Of a stretch of DNA of 64,000 nucleotides, positions 7,859 to 17,131 are shown piece by piece. The first letter of the stretch is position 1, and each line of letters begins with the position of its first letter. The notes below the pieces were generated by a model. The model searched no databases. It was not told the origin of the DNA and saw only the letters and a list, made by a program, of their open reading frames with translations. The translations under genes were made by a program, and so were the position numbers. This stretch comes from Pseudomonas sp. CROZ-RG-20F-R04-15 (GTDB taxonomy: Bacteria > Pseudomonadota > Gammaproteobacteria > Pseudomonadales > Pseudomonadaceae): NCBI RefSeq assembly GCF_022662375.1, contig NZ_JAKNQL010000001.1, positions 310,001 to 374,000 on the forward strand, read 5' to 3'.

Positions 7859-9225
7859 GCAGTTTTTTCCTCAAGGGCTGGTGGGTTCAATAGCGCGAGC
7901 ACGTGGGTGGAGTCGAAACGCAGGACGGCGACCATGGGCAACAGGGTCAGCAGCGCGGCGGCGATAAAACACTCTTGGAAACCGTTACCACCCAACGCGC
8001 CCAACAGGGCGCTGAGCAGCGCCGCCGCGAGGCAGAAACCGAGTTGGCGATTGATGTTCCACAGGGCACTGGAGTGGCCCATTTTTTCCGGCTCGATGCC
8101 GACAAACGCCAAGCTCTGCGCGGTGACACTGCATAGGCTGCCGCCCAGCCCCATCAGCGCGTAGGCGATGATCAGCGGTGTGCTCGCCGGTTGTTCGATG
8201 CGCATCAGCAGTACGATGCCCAGGCATTGCAGGAGCATGCCGGCGCTGAGCAATGGCTTGGGGCCGATGCGATTGAAACTGCGTTTGCCAAGCATGATCG
8301 CCACGCCCGATCCGATGGCCCACGGCAGCATCAATGCGCCGGTTTGCGCCGCGCCGACGCCGAGGGTGTGCAGATACAACACGGCAATCATGTGGGTGCC
8401 GGTGAACACTCCCGGCACGCACAGGTAGATCAGCATCGCCAGACGCAGCGACGGGTGCTTGATCAGTTGCAGGTCGAGGATCGCGCCGGGTTTGCGCCAG
8501 CCATCGCGCAGGTAAATGCACAGGGTCAGAAGGCTCAGCAGCAGGGCAACGATGCCGAGGTTACGGGTGTCGGCGTCGCTCAACAGACTGATGGCGATCA
8601 ACAGTAAACTTAGCGCCAAGGCGGCCAGCAGCAGGCCGCGCGCGTCCAGCGTCGGGCGTTCAGTCAACGGTTGATCGGCTTTCAACCAGAGCAGGCCAAG
8701 CCCGAATGCGAGCAGTGTCAGCGGCAGATTCAGGTAAAAAATCCAGCGCCACGACAACGCCTGAACGATCAAACCACCGGCCGCTGGCGACAGTGCCGGT
8801 ACCAGCAGCGCCACCAGCAACACCACTCCGGTGAAGTGCGCGCGTTGCGTCGCCGGGAACTGTCGATACGCCAAGGCCTGGCCCACCGGCAGCAGCAGTC
8901 CGCCACCGAGGCCTTGCAGCAGTCGCCAGGCAATCAGGCTTTCGATCGAACCAGCCTGTGCCACCAGCGCCGAACCCAGGCCGAACAACAGCAGTGACGC
9001 GAGAATCAGCCGCCGCTCGCCAACCCGGGTCGCCAGCCATACGCTCAACGGAATGATCAGCGTGAGGCCGAGCATGTAGGCGTTGCTGATCCACGCCAGT
9101 TGTGTCACCGAGGCGTGCAATTGTTGAGCGATGTCGGGGTAGGCAATGCTGGCGACGAACATGTTCAGCAAGTCGAGCGCGAAGCCCAACAAATACACCA
9201 GCGCGACTTTCGAGCGATAAGCCAT
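7855..9225 (-). CDS. MFS transporter, DHA2/EmrB-QacA type
   Basis: A 456-residue multi-helix inner-membrane transporter. The chosen start is the ATG at 9225 (MAYRSKVALVYLLGFALD) behind AGGGAAG; the frame continues to 9273 without a good start. Family marks are LDLLNMFVASIAYPDIA in the first helix, WISNAYMLGL in the second, RRLILASLLLFGLGSAL and the motif C-like stretch LLVALLVPALSPAAGGL. A proton-driven drug or metabolite exporter is the likely role; the substrate is unknown. It is divergent from the LysR regulator at 9335, with a perfect inverted repeat in the shared promoter region. Confidence 0.92.
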   Translation of the reverse strand: MAYRSKVALVYLLGFALDLLNMFVASIAYPDIAQQLHASVTQLAWISNAYMLGLTLIIPLSVWLATRVGERRLILASLLLFGLGSALVAQAGSIESLIAWRLLQGLGGGLLLPVGQALAYRQFPATQRAHFTGVVLLVALLVPALSPAAGGLIVQALSWRWIFYLNLPLTLLAFGLGLLWLKADQPLTERPTLDARGLLLAALALSLLLIAISLLSDADTRNLGIVALLLSLLTLCIYLRDGWRKPGAILDLQLIKHPSLRLAMLIYLCVPGVFTGTHMIAVLYLHTLGVGAAQTGALMLPWAIGSGVAIMLGKRSFNRIGPKPLLSAGMLLQCLGIVLLMRIEQPASTPLIIAYALMGLGGSLCSVTAQSLAFVGIEPEKMGHSSALWNINRQLGFCLAAALLSALLGALGGNGFQECFIAAALLTLLPMVAVLRFDSTHVLALLNPPALEEKTA

Positions 9226-9299
9226 GGCAGCTTCCCTGTGATGAGACGTGCAGGGTAGGGCGCTTCTGGCCATAGAAAAACGCTGGTTCGCCTGCTAGT

Positions 9300-9320
9300 T
9301 TGTCAAAATTATTTTGACAA
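9300..9320. promoter_or_regulatory. Perfect inverted repeat, probable LysR operator
   Basis: TTGTCAAAA, three bases, TTTTGACAA. It lies between the divergent MFS and LysR genes and its right end touches the ribosome binding site (AAGGAG) of the LysR gene, so binding would suit autorepression. The assignment to that regulator is inferred from position. Confidence 0.55.
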
Positions 9321-9334
9321 GGAGTGCCTTGGAC

Positions 9335-10216
9335 ATGGTCAGCCTTGATCGTTTTGACACCTTCAAAGCCGTGGTTGAGGCAGGTTCCCTGACCGCTGCG
9401 GCCGATACGCTGGGGCAGACGCGCGCGGTGGTCAGCTTCAACCTCAAGCGCCTGGAGGAAGAACTGGGCGTGACCTTGCTCACGCGTAACACGCGGCAAC
9501 TGGCGCTGACCGATGCCGGTGAACGCTTTTATCGACGCTGCTTGCGCACGCTGGATGAAGCGCGGCTGGCGATCGAAGAGGCGCGCTCCGAACACGCACA
9601 ACTCAAAGGCACATTGCGCATCACCACGACGGTCGAGTTTGCCTTGGCTCAAGTGGTGCCGGCGCTGGAGGTGTTTCGCCAGCAGCAACCGCAACTGAAT
9701 ATTCATTTGTCGACGTCTTCGACCCATGCCGATCTGATTTCCGAGCGCTTTGACATGGCGATTCGTCTGGGGCGCATGCACGACTCCAATCTGCGTGCGG
9801 TGCAGTTGTCGACCTTTGAAGTGTTTGCCGTGGCGGCGCCAGGATTGGTCGAGCGCTTTGCGCCGGTGGTGACGCTGGCCATGCTGGAGTCGATGCCGAC
9901 CCTGGGCCATGGGCGAGTGCCGGAATTGACGGTGACCGATCCGGCCGGCGAGGAACATGTCTACCAGCCAAAACCGGGAACCACGGCCATCGTCGCCGAC
10001 AACTCGGCGACGCTGCGGGCGTTTGCGTTGACCGGGCAAGGTGTGGCGATTTTGCCGCAATGGTTGATTCAGGACGATCTCGACGCGGGGCGGTTACAGC
10101 GTTTGTTGGTGGATTACCGGTTTGCGCAGCAAGGGGTGTATGCGCTGTACCCGGACACCCGGCATTTGCCGCTGAAAGTGCGGGCGTTCATTGATTTCAT
10201 GAAAGAGTGGGGCTGA
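9335..10216 (+). CDS. LysR-family transcriptional regulator
   Basis: A 293-residue regulator with an N-terminal winged helix-turn-helix (VSLDRFDTFKAVVEAGSLTA, then VVSFNLKRLEEELGVTLLTR) and an effector-binding C-terminal domain. The ATG at 9335 is preferred, with AAGGAG 10 bases upstream; an in-frame TTG at 9329 is possible but too close to that site. It is divergent from the MFS pump at 7855-9225 and probably controls it. It belongs to the CrgA-like branch by general appearance; the inducer is unknown. Confidence 0.9.
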   Translation: MVSLDRFDTFKAVVEAGSLTAAADTLGQTRAVVSFNLKRLEEELGVTLLTRNTRQLALTDAGERFYRRCLRTLDEARLAIEEARSEHAQLKGTLRITTTVEFALAQVVPALEVFRQQQPQLNIHLSTSSTHADLISERFDMAIRLGRMHDSNLRAVQLSTFEVFAVAAPGLVERFAPVVTLAMLESMPTLGHGRVPELTVTDPAGEEHVYQPKPGTTAIVADNSATLRAFALTGQGVAILPQWLIQDDLDAGRLQRLLVDYRFAQQGVYALYPDTRHLPLKVRAFIDFMKEWG

Positions 10217-10242
10217 AGATTTGAGGTGTATTTTCCGGCCTC

Positions 10243-10318
10243 TTCGCGAGCAAGCTCGCTCCCACAGGAGATCTTCGGTGTGACGGATAGCCAATGTGGG
10301 AGCGAGCCTGCTCGCGAA
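10243..10318. repeat. REP doublet
   Basis: An inverted pair built on GCGAGCAAGCTCGCTCCCACA and its inverse, between the convergent LysR and SDR genes. Confidence 0.88.
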
Positions 10319-10333
10319 AGCCTCAACCCGGTC

Positions 10334-11158
10334 TCAGAGCTTTGCGCGCAACCCGAACCGCTTCATCAACGTCGATTCCAGCAAACCCTTGGGTAACAGC
10401 GCCGCCAACAACGGCAACGCCCGGCTGCCGTTACCAATGCGGATCAACCGTGGCGGTTTGCTCTGCTGCACAGCCTTCAACAACTCAGCCGCAAACTCAC
10501 TGGCCGGCGTCGGCTTGTCCTGCGACGCCTTGGCCCGTGCACGAATACCTTCACGCAGTGGAAACCACGGTGATTGTTCATTGATCAACTGCTCGGCTTC
10601 ATGCCCAGCGTTCTTGGCGAAACTCGATTGAATCGCCCCCGGTTGCACTTCCAGCACGCGAATGCCGAACGGCGCCAGCTCCATTCGCAGTGCGTCGCTC
10701 AAGGCATGCACGGCCGCTTTTGAAGCGCAATATGCGCCGGCAAACGGCGTGACCAGCACGCCAGACACGCTGCCGATATTCACCACCAGCCCCTTGGCCC
10801 GACGCAGTACCGGAAACAGCGCCCGCGTGACGCCGATAATCGAAAACACATTGGTCTCGAATTGACGCTGCATCGCCGGCACACCGCCATCGAGCAGCGG
10901 CCCCATCGCGCCATAACCCGCATTGTTGATCAGTACATCGAGGCCGCCGTGTTGCTGGTTGATGCGCTCGCCGAGTTGCTCCAGCGCCGTGCTGTCATTG
11001 ACGTCGAGCTGCACCGCAGTGAACCCGGCTGACGCCAGCAACGCCACGTCTTCAGCCTTGCGCGCACTGGCCCAGACTTCGAAGCCGGCGGCTTTGAACG
11101 CATCGGCGAGGGCACGGCCGATGCCGCTGGAACAACCGGTAATCAACGCAACGGGCAT
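10334..11158 (-). CDS. SDR-family NAD(P)-dependent oxidoreductase
   Basis: A 274-residue classical short-chain dehydrogenase. Visible motifs are the cofactor loop TGCSSGIG (residues 7-14), NNAG (78-81), Ser130 and the catalytic YCASK (Tyr143, Lys147). The C-terminal part, with QSSFAKNAGHEAEQL, is longer than a minimal SDR, as in retinol or 17-beta-hydroxysteroid dehydrogenase-like members. The start is the ATG at 11158 with AAGGAA upstream; the frame opens further to 11176. The substrate cannot be read from sequence. It may share a transcript with the small membrane protein upstream at 11195-11659. Confidence 0.9.
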   Translation of the reverse strand: MPVALITGCSSGIGRALADAFKAAGFEVWASARKAEDVALLASAGFTAVQLDVNDSTALEQLGERINQQHGGLDVLINNAGYGAMGPLLDGGVPAMQRQFETNVFSIIGVTRALFPVLRRAKGLVVNIGSVSGVLVTPFAGAYCASKAAVHALSDALRMELAPFGIRVLEVQPGAIQSSFAKNAGHEAEQLINEQSPWFPLREGIRARAKASQDKPTPASEFAAELLKAVQQSKPPRLIRIGNGSRALPLLAALLPKGLLESTLMKRFGLRAKL

Positions 11159-11194
11159 GGCGCATTCCTTGTGCAAAAAGAGTGGGGAGGGGGA

Positions 11195-11659
11195 TCAGTC
11201 GGAGAAACTGCCCTGCAAACGCTCGGCGCGAAACTCCAGGGTTTGCGGGCGATATCCGGGGTGCAGCGGTGGCAGGGGCAGACAGTCTTCCCATTCGCCG
11301 CCGGCCTGCAATTCGCCGGGGCCGCGATAGCGTGGCGCGGTGTATTGGTTGTCGGCCAGATTGACCGTGTCACCCGGGGCGTAGGCGGCGATGCGCCAGC
11401 GCAGTTCGGTCAGGGGCACGTCGTTGGCGTTTTTCATTTTCAATTGCAGCGGACGATCGGCCGGGCATTGCTGCGGGGCATAGCTGATGCGCATCTCAAG
11501 ACGCGCGAGTTGTTTGATCTCGCGGTTGTCCAGCCACACCACCCACATGGCCACGAAACCCAGGCCAATCGCCGCCGCCACCGAGACCGGCAAGGCCTTG
11601 GCCGGATAGCGCAACAGCAGGATCAACCAGGTGATGACCAGCAAAATGCCGATGAACAT
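11195..11659 (-). CDS. Small inner-membrane protein of unknown function
   Basis: A 154-residue protein with two N-terminal hydrophobic helices (about residues 1-17 and 23-43), then a soluble domain with two cysteines (QQCPADRP and WEDCLPLPPLHPGY). Homologues in Pseudomonas are, as I recall, often labelled multidrug transporter, but nothing in this sequence supports transport. The ATG at 11659 is preferred over a GTG at 11668. It lies directly upstream of the SDR gene on the same strand, with 36 bp between them. Confidence 0.75.
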   Translation of the reverse strand: MFIGILLVITWLILLLRYPAKALPVSVAAAIGLGFVAMWVVWLDNREIKQLARLEMRISYAPQQCPADRPLQLKMKNANDVPLTELRWRIAAYAPGDTVNLADNQYTAPRYRGPGELQAGGEWEDCLPLPPLHPGYRPQTLEFRAERLQGSFSD

Positions 11660-11753
11660 GTCGCACAACCTCGAGGAGAGAGAGGGTCATCCTACCTAAG
11701 CGTAGGTGAGGTTGGCGATGGGCATCGGGACTTGCGGTGTCTGACCGGGCCTC

Positions 11754-11818
11754 TTCGCGAGCAGGCTCGCTCCCACAGGGGAACGCATTTCAAGTGTGGG
11801 AGCGAGCCTGCTCGCGAA
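11754..11818. repeat. REP doublet (short spacer)
   Basis: TTCGCGAGCAGGCTCGCTCC and its inverse about 17 bases apart, between the alginate operon terminator and the small membrane protein. Confidence 0.9.
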
Positions 11819-11853
11819 GAGGCCATTTCAGGCGACACAGAATCAGGACAAAA

Positions 11854-11908
11854 AAGCCCCCACCCAACCCGCTGCGGATAGGGGACGCAGCGGGCTGGAC
11901 GGGGGCTT
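11854..11908 (-). terminator. Rho-independent terminator of the alginate operon
   Basis: A long stem: AAGCCCCC (11854-11861) pairs with GGGGGCTT (11901-11908), and CCCGCTGCG pairs with CGCAGCGGG inside it. On the minus strand it is followed by a T-rich run. It lies 16 bp after the algA stop. Confidence 0.85.
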
Positions 11909-11924
11909 CTTGTTCTGCTGAACG

Positions 11925-13376
11925 TTATTGCGCGATGGTCTTCACCGACACGCCGCGTTCAATCGGGGTGGAGCGCCCGTAGATATCTTCGAAGCGTTCG
12001 ATATCGTCTTCACCCAAGTACGAACCTGACTGCACTTCGATGATTTCCAGCGGGATCTTGCCCGGGTTGCGCAGGCGATGCACCGAGGCGATCGGGATGT
12101 AGGTCGACTGGTTTTCGCAGAGCAGGAACACATTGTCATCGCAGGTCACTTCGGCGGTGCCGCTGACCACGATCCAGTGTTCGGCGCGGTGATGGTGCAT
12201 CTGCAGCGACAGGCACGCGCCCGGTTTCACCGAGATGTGCTTGACCTGGAAACGCCCGCCCATGTCCACCGAGTCGTACGAGCCCCATGGACGATAAACC
12301 TCGCAGTGGTTCTGGGTTTCGCTGCGGCCCTGCTCGTTGAGCGTGTTGACCATTTGCTTGACGCCCTGAACCTTGTCCTTGTGGGCAATCATCATCGCGT
12401 CTTTGGTTTCGACCACCACAATATTTTCCAGACCGATCACCGACACCAGTTTGCCGTTGCCGTGGATCATGCAGTTCTTGCTGTCCTGGATAACCACGTC
12501 GCCTTTGCTGACGTTACCGTTGGCGTCTTTCTCGTTGACTTCCCACAGCGACGACCAGCAACCGACATCGCTCCAGCCTGCGGTCAGCGGCACCACGCAG
12601 GCGCGCTGGGTTTTTTCCATGACGGAGTAGTCGATGGAATTGTCCGGGCAGCAGGCGAAGGTGGCTTCGTCGAAGGTGATGGTGTCGTTGTCCTGCTCGC
12701 TGCGTTCCAGAGTCAGCAGGCAGGTGTCGTAGATGTCCGGGTCGTGCTTTTTCAGCTCTTCGAGGAAGCGGCTGGCGCGGAACAGGAACATCCCGCTGTT
12801 CCAGTAGTAACCACCGGATTCGACGTATTCGGTGGCGCGTTTGACGTCGGGTTTTTCAACGAAGTGCGAGACGCGGCTGACGCCTTCGGGCAGCAGCGAA
12901 TCGCCGGTGGACTTGATGTAGCCGTAACCGGTTTCCGGTTTGGTTGCTGGCACACCGAACAGGACCATTTCGCCGTTTTCCGCAGCGACGGTGGCGAGGG
13001 CGAGGGCGCGTTGCAGGGCTTTCTGGTCTTCCAGTACGTGGTCGGCCGGCAATACCAGCATCAACTCGTCACGACCTTCATTGACCAGCATCATCGCGGT
13101 CAGCGCCACGGCCGGCGCGGTGTTGCGGCCGAACGGTTCCATGAGGATGCGCTGGGTTTCCAGATTGCGAGCGCTCAACTGCTCGTTGACGATGAAGCGG
13201 TGATCCTTGTTGCAGACCACAATCGGCGTGTCCATGCCTTCGAACACCAAGCGCTCGAGGGTCTGCTGGAACAGCGTGTGTTCGCCGGTCAGGGCGAGGA
13301 ATTGCTTAGGGAATTGCTTACGCGAAAGCGGCCAGAGACGCGAACCGCTACCACCTGACAAGATCACCGGAATCAT
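11925..13376 (-). CDS. algA: Mannose-1-phosphate guanylyltransferase / mannose-6-phosphate isomerase
   Basis: A 483-residue bifunctional cytosolic enzyme making mannose-6-phosphate from fructose-6-phosphate and GDP-mannose from mannose-1-phosphate, the first and third steps of alginate precursor synthesis. The N-terminal nucleotidyltransferase domain has GGSGSRLWPLSRKQFPKQF (residues 8-26) and FVEKP; the C-terminal cupin isomerase domain has QMHHHRAEHWIVVSG. The start is the ATG at 13376; the open frame extends to 13412 without homology. It is the last gene of the operon, separated from algF by 215 bp containing a REP doublet, and is followed by a terminator. Confidence 0.97.
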   Translation of the reverse strand: MIPVILSGGSGSRLWPLSRKQFPKQFLALTGEHTLFQQTLERLVFEGMDTPIVVCNKDHRFIVNEQLSARNLETQRILMEPFGRNTAPAVALTAMMLVNEGRDELMLVLPADHVLEDQKALQRALALATVAAENGEMVLFGVPATKPETGYGYIKSTGDSLLPEGVSRVSHFVEKPDVKRATEYVESGGYYWNSGMFLFRASRFLEELKKHDPDIYDTCLLTLERSEQDNDTITFDEATFACCPDNSIDYSVMEKTQRACVVPLTAGWSDVGCWSSLWEVNEKDANGNVSKGDVVIQDSKNCMIHGNGKLVSVIGLENIVVVETKDAMMIAHKDKVQGVKQMVNTLNEQGRSETQNHCEVYRPWGSYDSVDMGGRFQVKHISVKPGACLSLQMHHHRAEHWIVVSGTAEVTCDDNVFLLCENQSTYIPIASVHRLRNPGKIPLEIIEVQSGSYLGEDDIERFEDIYGRSTPIERGVSVKTIAQ

Positions 13377-13472
13377 ATTGTTTACTCCATAAAATCGATT
13401 GGTTAGAGGCACGAACGCTGTGTCGTTTCACTCTTGTTTTTGTCTCGTGTCCGAACTGACAACCCGATCCCC

Positions 13473-13562
13473 TGTAGGAGTGAGCCTGCTCGCGATTGCG
13501 GTGGATCAATCAACACATTCTTTGAATGTGAAACCGATATCGCGAGCAGGCTCACTCCTACA
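13473..13562. repeat. REP doublet between algF and algA
   Basis: A variant pair, TGTAGGAGTGAGCCTGCTCG with its inverse CGAGCAGGCTCACTCCTACA. It lies inside the alginate transcription unit, and the hairpin could alter algA expression relative to upstream genes. Confidence 0.88.
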
Positions 13563-13591
13563 AAGGGGACTGCGTCAGTTCGGAAAATTTG

Positions 13592-14248
13592 TTAGCGGGT
13601 CGATACCGGGCGTTTCACCCAGACTGGCGACAGGCTGCTGCCGCTGCCGGTGACGTACAGCACCGCCGCTTCACCGCGTTCCAGGGCGACCGGTTTCACG
13701 TCGCCGACTTTCTTGTCGCCTTCGTACAGCGCCAGGCTGACTTTCACCGGGTTGATTTCACGTTCGCCACGGCCCTTGGCGGCCACGTTCGGCACCACGT
13801 CGGTCTTGCCATCGGCGGTCTTCAGGGTCAGCGGCTTGTCGCTGAGGTTCTGCACGCGCACCAGGGATTTCTGCTTGTTCTTGAACGGCGGCTCTTCGAT
13901 CAGTTGCGGCGCGCCGGAAGAGTTGTTGACCAGGGTGTAGTAGTGGTCACCGGCGAGTTTCACCGGCAGGGTCTGGCTGCCGACCTTGGCGCTGTAATCA
14001 CCGCCCGGCATGAAACTGAAGTCGCTGCTGGCCAGTGGCGCAACGTCGCTCAGGTTGGTGCTGCCCACGGTGGCGCTGACTTCAGCGTTGCTGGCGTTGT
14101 AGACACGCACGAAGGTCGAGCCTTTCGGTGCGGTCGGGCCGTAGAGCGCAGCGTCGCCACCGGCGAAGGCAGGCACGGAAAGCACGCTGAGGCCAGCAAC
14201 CAGAGCGAAGCTTTTAGCGAGACGACGAGGAGTAGTAGTGAAAGTCAT
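13592..14248 (-). CDS. algF: Alginate O-acetylation protein AlgF
   Basis: A 218-residue periplasmic protein needed for alginate O-acetylation, where it is thought to relay acetyl groups with AlgI and AlgJ. A Sec signal peptide is visible (hydrophobic stretch about residues 10-29, ending PAFAG). The mature part is beta-rich with repeated FVRVYNAS and LVRVQNLSD segments. Length matches the family (about 216). GAGAGG lies in front of the ATG. It follows algJ by 14 bp. Confidence 0.96.
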   Translation of the reverse strand: MTFTTTPRRLAKSFALVAGLSVLSVPAFAGGDAALYGPTAPKGSTFVRVYNASNAEVSATVGSTNLSDVAPLASSDFSFMPGGDYSAKVGSQTLPVKLAGDHYYTLVNNSSGAPQLIEEPPFKNKQKSLVRVQNLSDKPLTLKTADGKTDVVPNVAAKGRGEREINPVKVSLALYEGDKKVGDVKPVALERGEAAVLYVTGSGSSLSPVWVKRPVSTR

Positions 14249-14262
14249 GGTGTACCTCTCTT

Positions 14263-15438
14263 TCAGTTTTGCGCCCGATCGGGCGTCTCGGATTTAGTGT
14301 TGATTGCTACGTTTTGTTGGCGCGCGCCGGCTTGTTTAAGCTCTGCGACCCACTGCGGGTCGGCGTCGCCGATTTCGTTGTTCACAGGCAGATAACGTTC
14401 AGGAAACTCCCAGATCAGCACCTGTGGCGGGCTGTTCTTGAAGTCATCGCTTTTCAGGTAGCTGAGCATCGGCAGGATCGGGCCGTGGCCGTCTTCGGCG
14501 TAGCTCACCACGTCGCTGTGCAGCGCTTGTTTCAGCGCACCGACGAAGTTCCAGTTAGGGTTGGCGCTGTAGCTGGTGCCGACCAGTGCCACCGGCACTT
14601 CATTGCTGGCGAACAGCGCGTCATCACCGGCAGGCTGATCGCCGGCCGCGACGGTGTTGCGCTTTTGCAGTGGTTCTTGCGCCGGCATCAGGTTTTCGAA
14701 CAGCGGATCGAGCGGCAGGAACAGACGCAGGTCGCCCTTGTGCGTAACCTTCTCGGCCGGCGTGGTGACGAAGCGCTGCGGCTCGCCGCTGAGCGGGAAC
14801 TTGTCGGCGATGGTTTTCGCCAGGGTGTTCGCGGCGATCTCGGCGCCTTCAGGCGTCCAGTGCGTGTCGGTGCGCAGGAACACTTGCTGACCGTTCTGCT
14901 TGGCCTGTTGCAGTGGCTTGAGCAGGTCCGGGGCGAGGATCTTGTCCGCCGCGACACGGGCGTGGAAATCCTGATAGAGATTTTCGTGGATGCTCGCCGG
15001 TTTCACTTCACCCAGATGCTCCGGGTACAGACGAACCTTGGCCGGCACGATCGCCATCACCAGTTTCACGCCTTTGTCTTTCAGGGTCTGGCGCACGCCT
15101 TCGACCAGCGCGTAGTTGCCTTGCAGGTTCAGCTCTTCGTTGACGATCGGGTTGAATTCCTCATCGCTGTACAACCACTGATCGCGACCGAGCACCACGC
15201 CCGGACGACCTTCGTTGAACAGTTTGAAATCCAGCGCGGCCCAGAGATTGGTGCCCAGACGCTTGATCGGGAATTCATCGTCGTAGTGCGTTTCCACAGC
15301 CTTGGTCCAGCGGCCGTTGAGCACCGTCGCGTCGGCATTGGTGCTGAAGCCGAAGAAGCTGCGAACCGACCACAGACCGAGGACCAACAGCGTCACCAGG
15401 AACAGGGCGATGTAGAAGATGCGTAATGAGCGGGTCAT
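14263..15438 (-). CDS. algJ: Alginate O-acetyltransferase AlgJ
   Basis: A 391-residue membrane-anchored periplasmic SGNH-like protein of the alginate acetylation machinery. There is an N-terminal signal-anchor (about residues 7-26). The catalytic-type residues are present: DTHW with Asp191 and His193, and Ser289 in LVGTSYS, matching AlgJ and AlgX of P. aeruginosa. It is paralogous to AlgX. It lies 10 bp after algI and 14 bp before algF, so the three form a tight acetylation block. Confidence 0.96.
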   Translation of the reverse strand: MTRSLRIFYIALFLVTLLVLGLWSVRSFFGFSTNADATVLNGRWTKAVETHYDDEFPIKRLGTNLWAALDFKLFNEGRPGVVLGRDQWLYSDEEFNPIVNEELNLQGNYALVEGVRQTLKDKGVKLVMAIVPAKVRLYPEHLGEVKPASIHENLYQDFHARVAADKILAPDLLKPLQQAKQNGQQVFLRTDTHWTPEGAEIAANTLAKTIADKFPLSGEPQRFVTTPAEKVTHKGDLRLFLPLDPLFENLMPAQEPLQKRNTVAAGDQPAGDDALFASNEVPVALVGTSYSANPNWNFVGALKQALHSDVVSYAEDGHGPILPMLSYLKSDDFKNSPPQVLIWEFPERYLPVNNEIGDADPQWVAELKQAGARQQNVAINTKSETPDRAQN

Positions 15439-15448
15439 GTCAGATCCC

Positions 15449-17014
15449 TCAGAACTGGAAGTAAAGGAACGGCGAGAAGCTTTGCGCCGAGAGTTTGAGA
15501 ATCGAGGCGATGAACAGCAGCAGGATCAGGCCGCGCATCACGTAACGGGACCAGTCCGCGCTCCAGTAGGCTGGTTGCACCTGGGCTTCGACGCCGACGG
15601 TGTAGCCAGGTTCATGGATGCTCGCCGGGTTTTCGCCGGGTGCGGCTTTGATCATTCCCGGGGTCGCGGTGGCAGGGCCGTTGGCCTCGACGTTGACTTC
15701 AGGCTTGGTCTTGGCTGGCGGCTGATTGGTGTACAGATCGCGCAGACCGAAGAACGCCAGCGTCACGTACGCCACAACCAAAGTTGCCACTTGCAGACCG
15801 GTGAGGCTGGCCTGATTGAGTTCCGATAGCGACCAGTCGCCGAAGCTGAACATTGCGCCGTACATGCGACCGGCAACGTGGAGGTTCTCGGCACGGAAGA
15901 TCACCCAGCCCATGACCACGAGCAGGAAGGTCAGCGCCCAGCGGATCGGGTTGAGACTGCGCGGCGAGGTGTTCAGGCCCAGCGCTTTTTCAATCGCCAG
16001 CCACATGCCGTGCCAGGCGCCCCAGACGATGTAGGTGATGTTCGCGCCGTGCCACAGACCACCGAGGAGCATGGTCAGGAACAGGTTGCGATAGGTCATC
16101 AGCGTGCCTTTACGGTTACCGCCAAGGGTGATGTAGAGGTAGTCACGCAGCCACGTCGACAGGCTGATGTGCCAGCGACGCCAGAACTCGGTGATCGACT
16201 GGCTGATGTACGGCTGTTTGAAGTTTTCCATAAAGCGGAAACCCATCATCAAGCCCAGACCGATGGCCATGTCGCTGTAACCGGAGAAGTCGAAATACAG
16301 CTGCGCGGTGTAGGCCAGTGCGCCAAGCCACGCGTCACCGGTGGTCGGGTTTTGCAGGGCGAAGCAATGGTCCGCGACCACCGCGAGGGTGTCGGCGATG
16401 AAGACCTTCTTGATGAAACCCTGCATGAACCGCGTGCAGCCCTCGGAGAACTTGTCGAGGGTGTGCGTGCGGTTGTTGAACTGGTCGGCGAGGTCGCGGA
16501 AACGCAACACCGGGCCGGCAATCAGGTGCGGGAAAATCGCCACGAATGCCGCAAAGTCGATCAGGTTGCGCGTGGCCGGGGTGTCGCCGCGATACACGTC
16601 GATGATGTAGCTGATCGATTCGAAAATGTAGAACGAGATCCCGATCGGCAGCAGCACGTGGGTGAGAATGAACGGCTCAAGACCGACCGAGGTCATCATC
16701 GCGTTGATGCTGTCGACGCCGAAGTTGGCGTACTTGAAGTAGCCGAGGATGCACAGGTCCACCGCGACGCCGAGCAATAGCCAGCGCTGCGCCGGTTTGG
16801 TCCGCACACCGGCGGCACCGACTTTGAGGCCGATCCAGTAGTTCCACAGCGTGACGGCGGCGAACAGCGCGAGGAAGTCCACACGCCACCAGGCGTAGAA
16901 CACGTAGCTGGCGATCAGCAGCAGCAGGTTGCGATAGCGTTGCCCGCTCAAGTAGTACAAGCCGAGAAAGATCGGCAAGAACAGAAACAGGAACACGTTG
17001 GATGAAAATACCAT
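15449..17014 (-). CDS. algI: Alginate O-acetyltransferase AlgI (MBOAT)
   Basis: A 521-residue multi-pass membrane-bound O-acyltransferase that moves acetyl groups across the inner membrane for alginate acetylation. The MBOAT signature is clear: FDFSGYSDMAIGLG (242-255), EFWRRWHISLSTWLRDY (276-292) and GGLWHGANITYIVWGAWHG, with the invariant His322. The ATG at 17014 (MVFSSNVFLFLF) is preferred over 17053. An unusual gap of 486 bp filled with repeats separates it from algL upstream. Confidence 0.97.
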   Translation of the reverse strand: MVFSSNVFLFLFLPIFLGLYYLSGQRYRNLLLLIASYVFYAWWRVDFLALFAAVTLWNYWIGLKVGAAGVRTKPAQRWLLLGVAVDLCILGYFKYANFGVDSINAMMTSVGLEPFILTHVLLPIGISFYIFESISYIIDVYRGDTPATRNLIDFAAFVAIFPHLIAGPVLRFRDLADQFNNRTHTLDKFSEGCTRFMQGFIKKVFIADTLAVVADHCFALQNPTTGDAWLGALAYTAQLYFDFSGYSDMAIGLGLMMGFRFMENFKQPYISQSITEFWRRWHISLSTWLRDYLYITLGGNRKGTLMTYRNLFLTMLLGGLWHGANITYIVWGAWHGMWLAIEKALGLNTSPRSLNPIRWALTFLLVVMGWVIFRAENLHVAGRMYGAMFSFGDWSLSELNQASLTGLQVATLVVAYVTLAFFGLRDLYTNQPPAKTKPEVNVEANGPATATPGMIKAAPGENPASIHEPGYTVGVEAQVQPAYWSADWSRYVMRGLILLLFIASILKLSAQSFSPFLYFQF

Positions 17015-17131
17015 CCCGATCTCTCCATGTTTGAACCAACAGTCAAGGGCCAAAGCCCCCCCAAACCCCCCGTGGTAGTGGAGGGGTGAAACGGTGTTTC
17101 TGTCAGGGTTGTGCAGGGCCTTGAAATCTTT
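17015..17131. other. Spacer between algI start and repeat block
   Basis: It contains a C-rich segment, CCCCCCCAAACCCCCC near 17056-17071, but no gene. Transcripts from algD must cross it. I see no convincing independent promoter for algI here. Confidence 0.5.
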
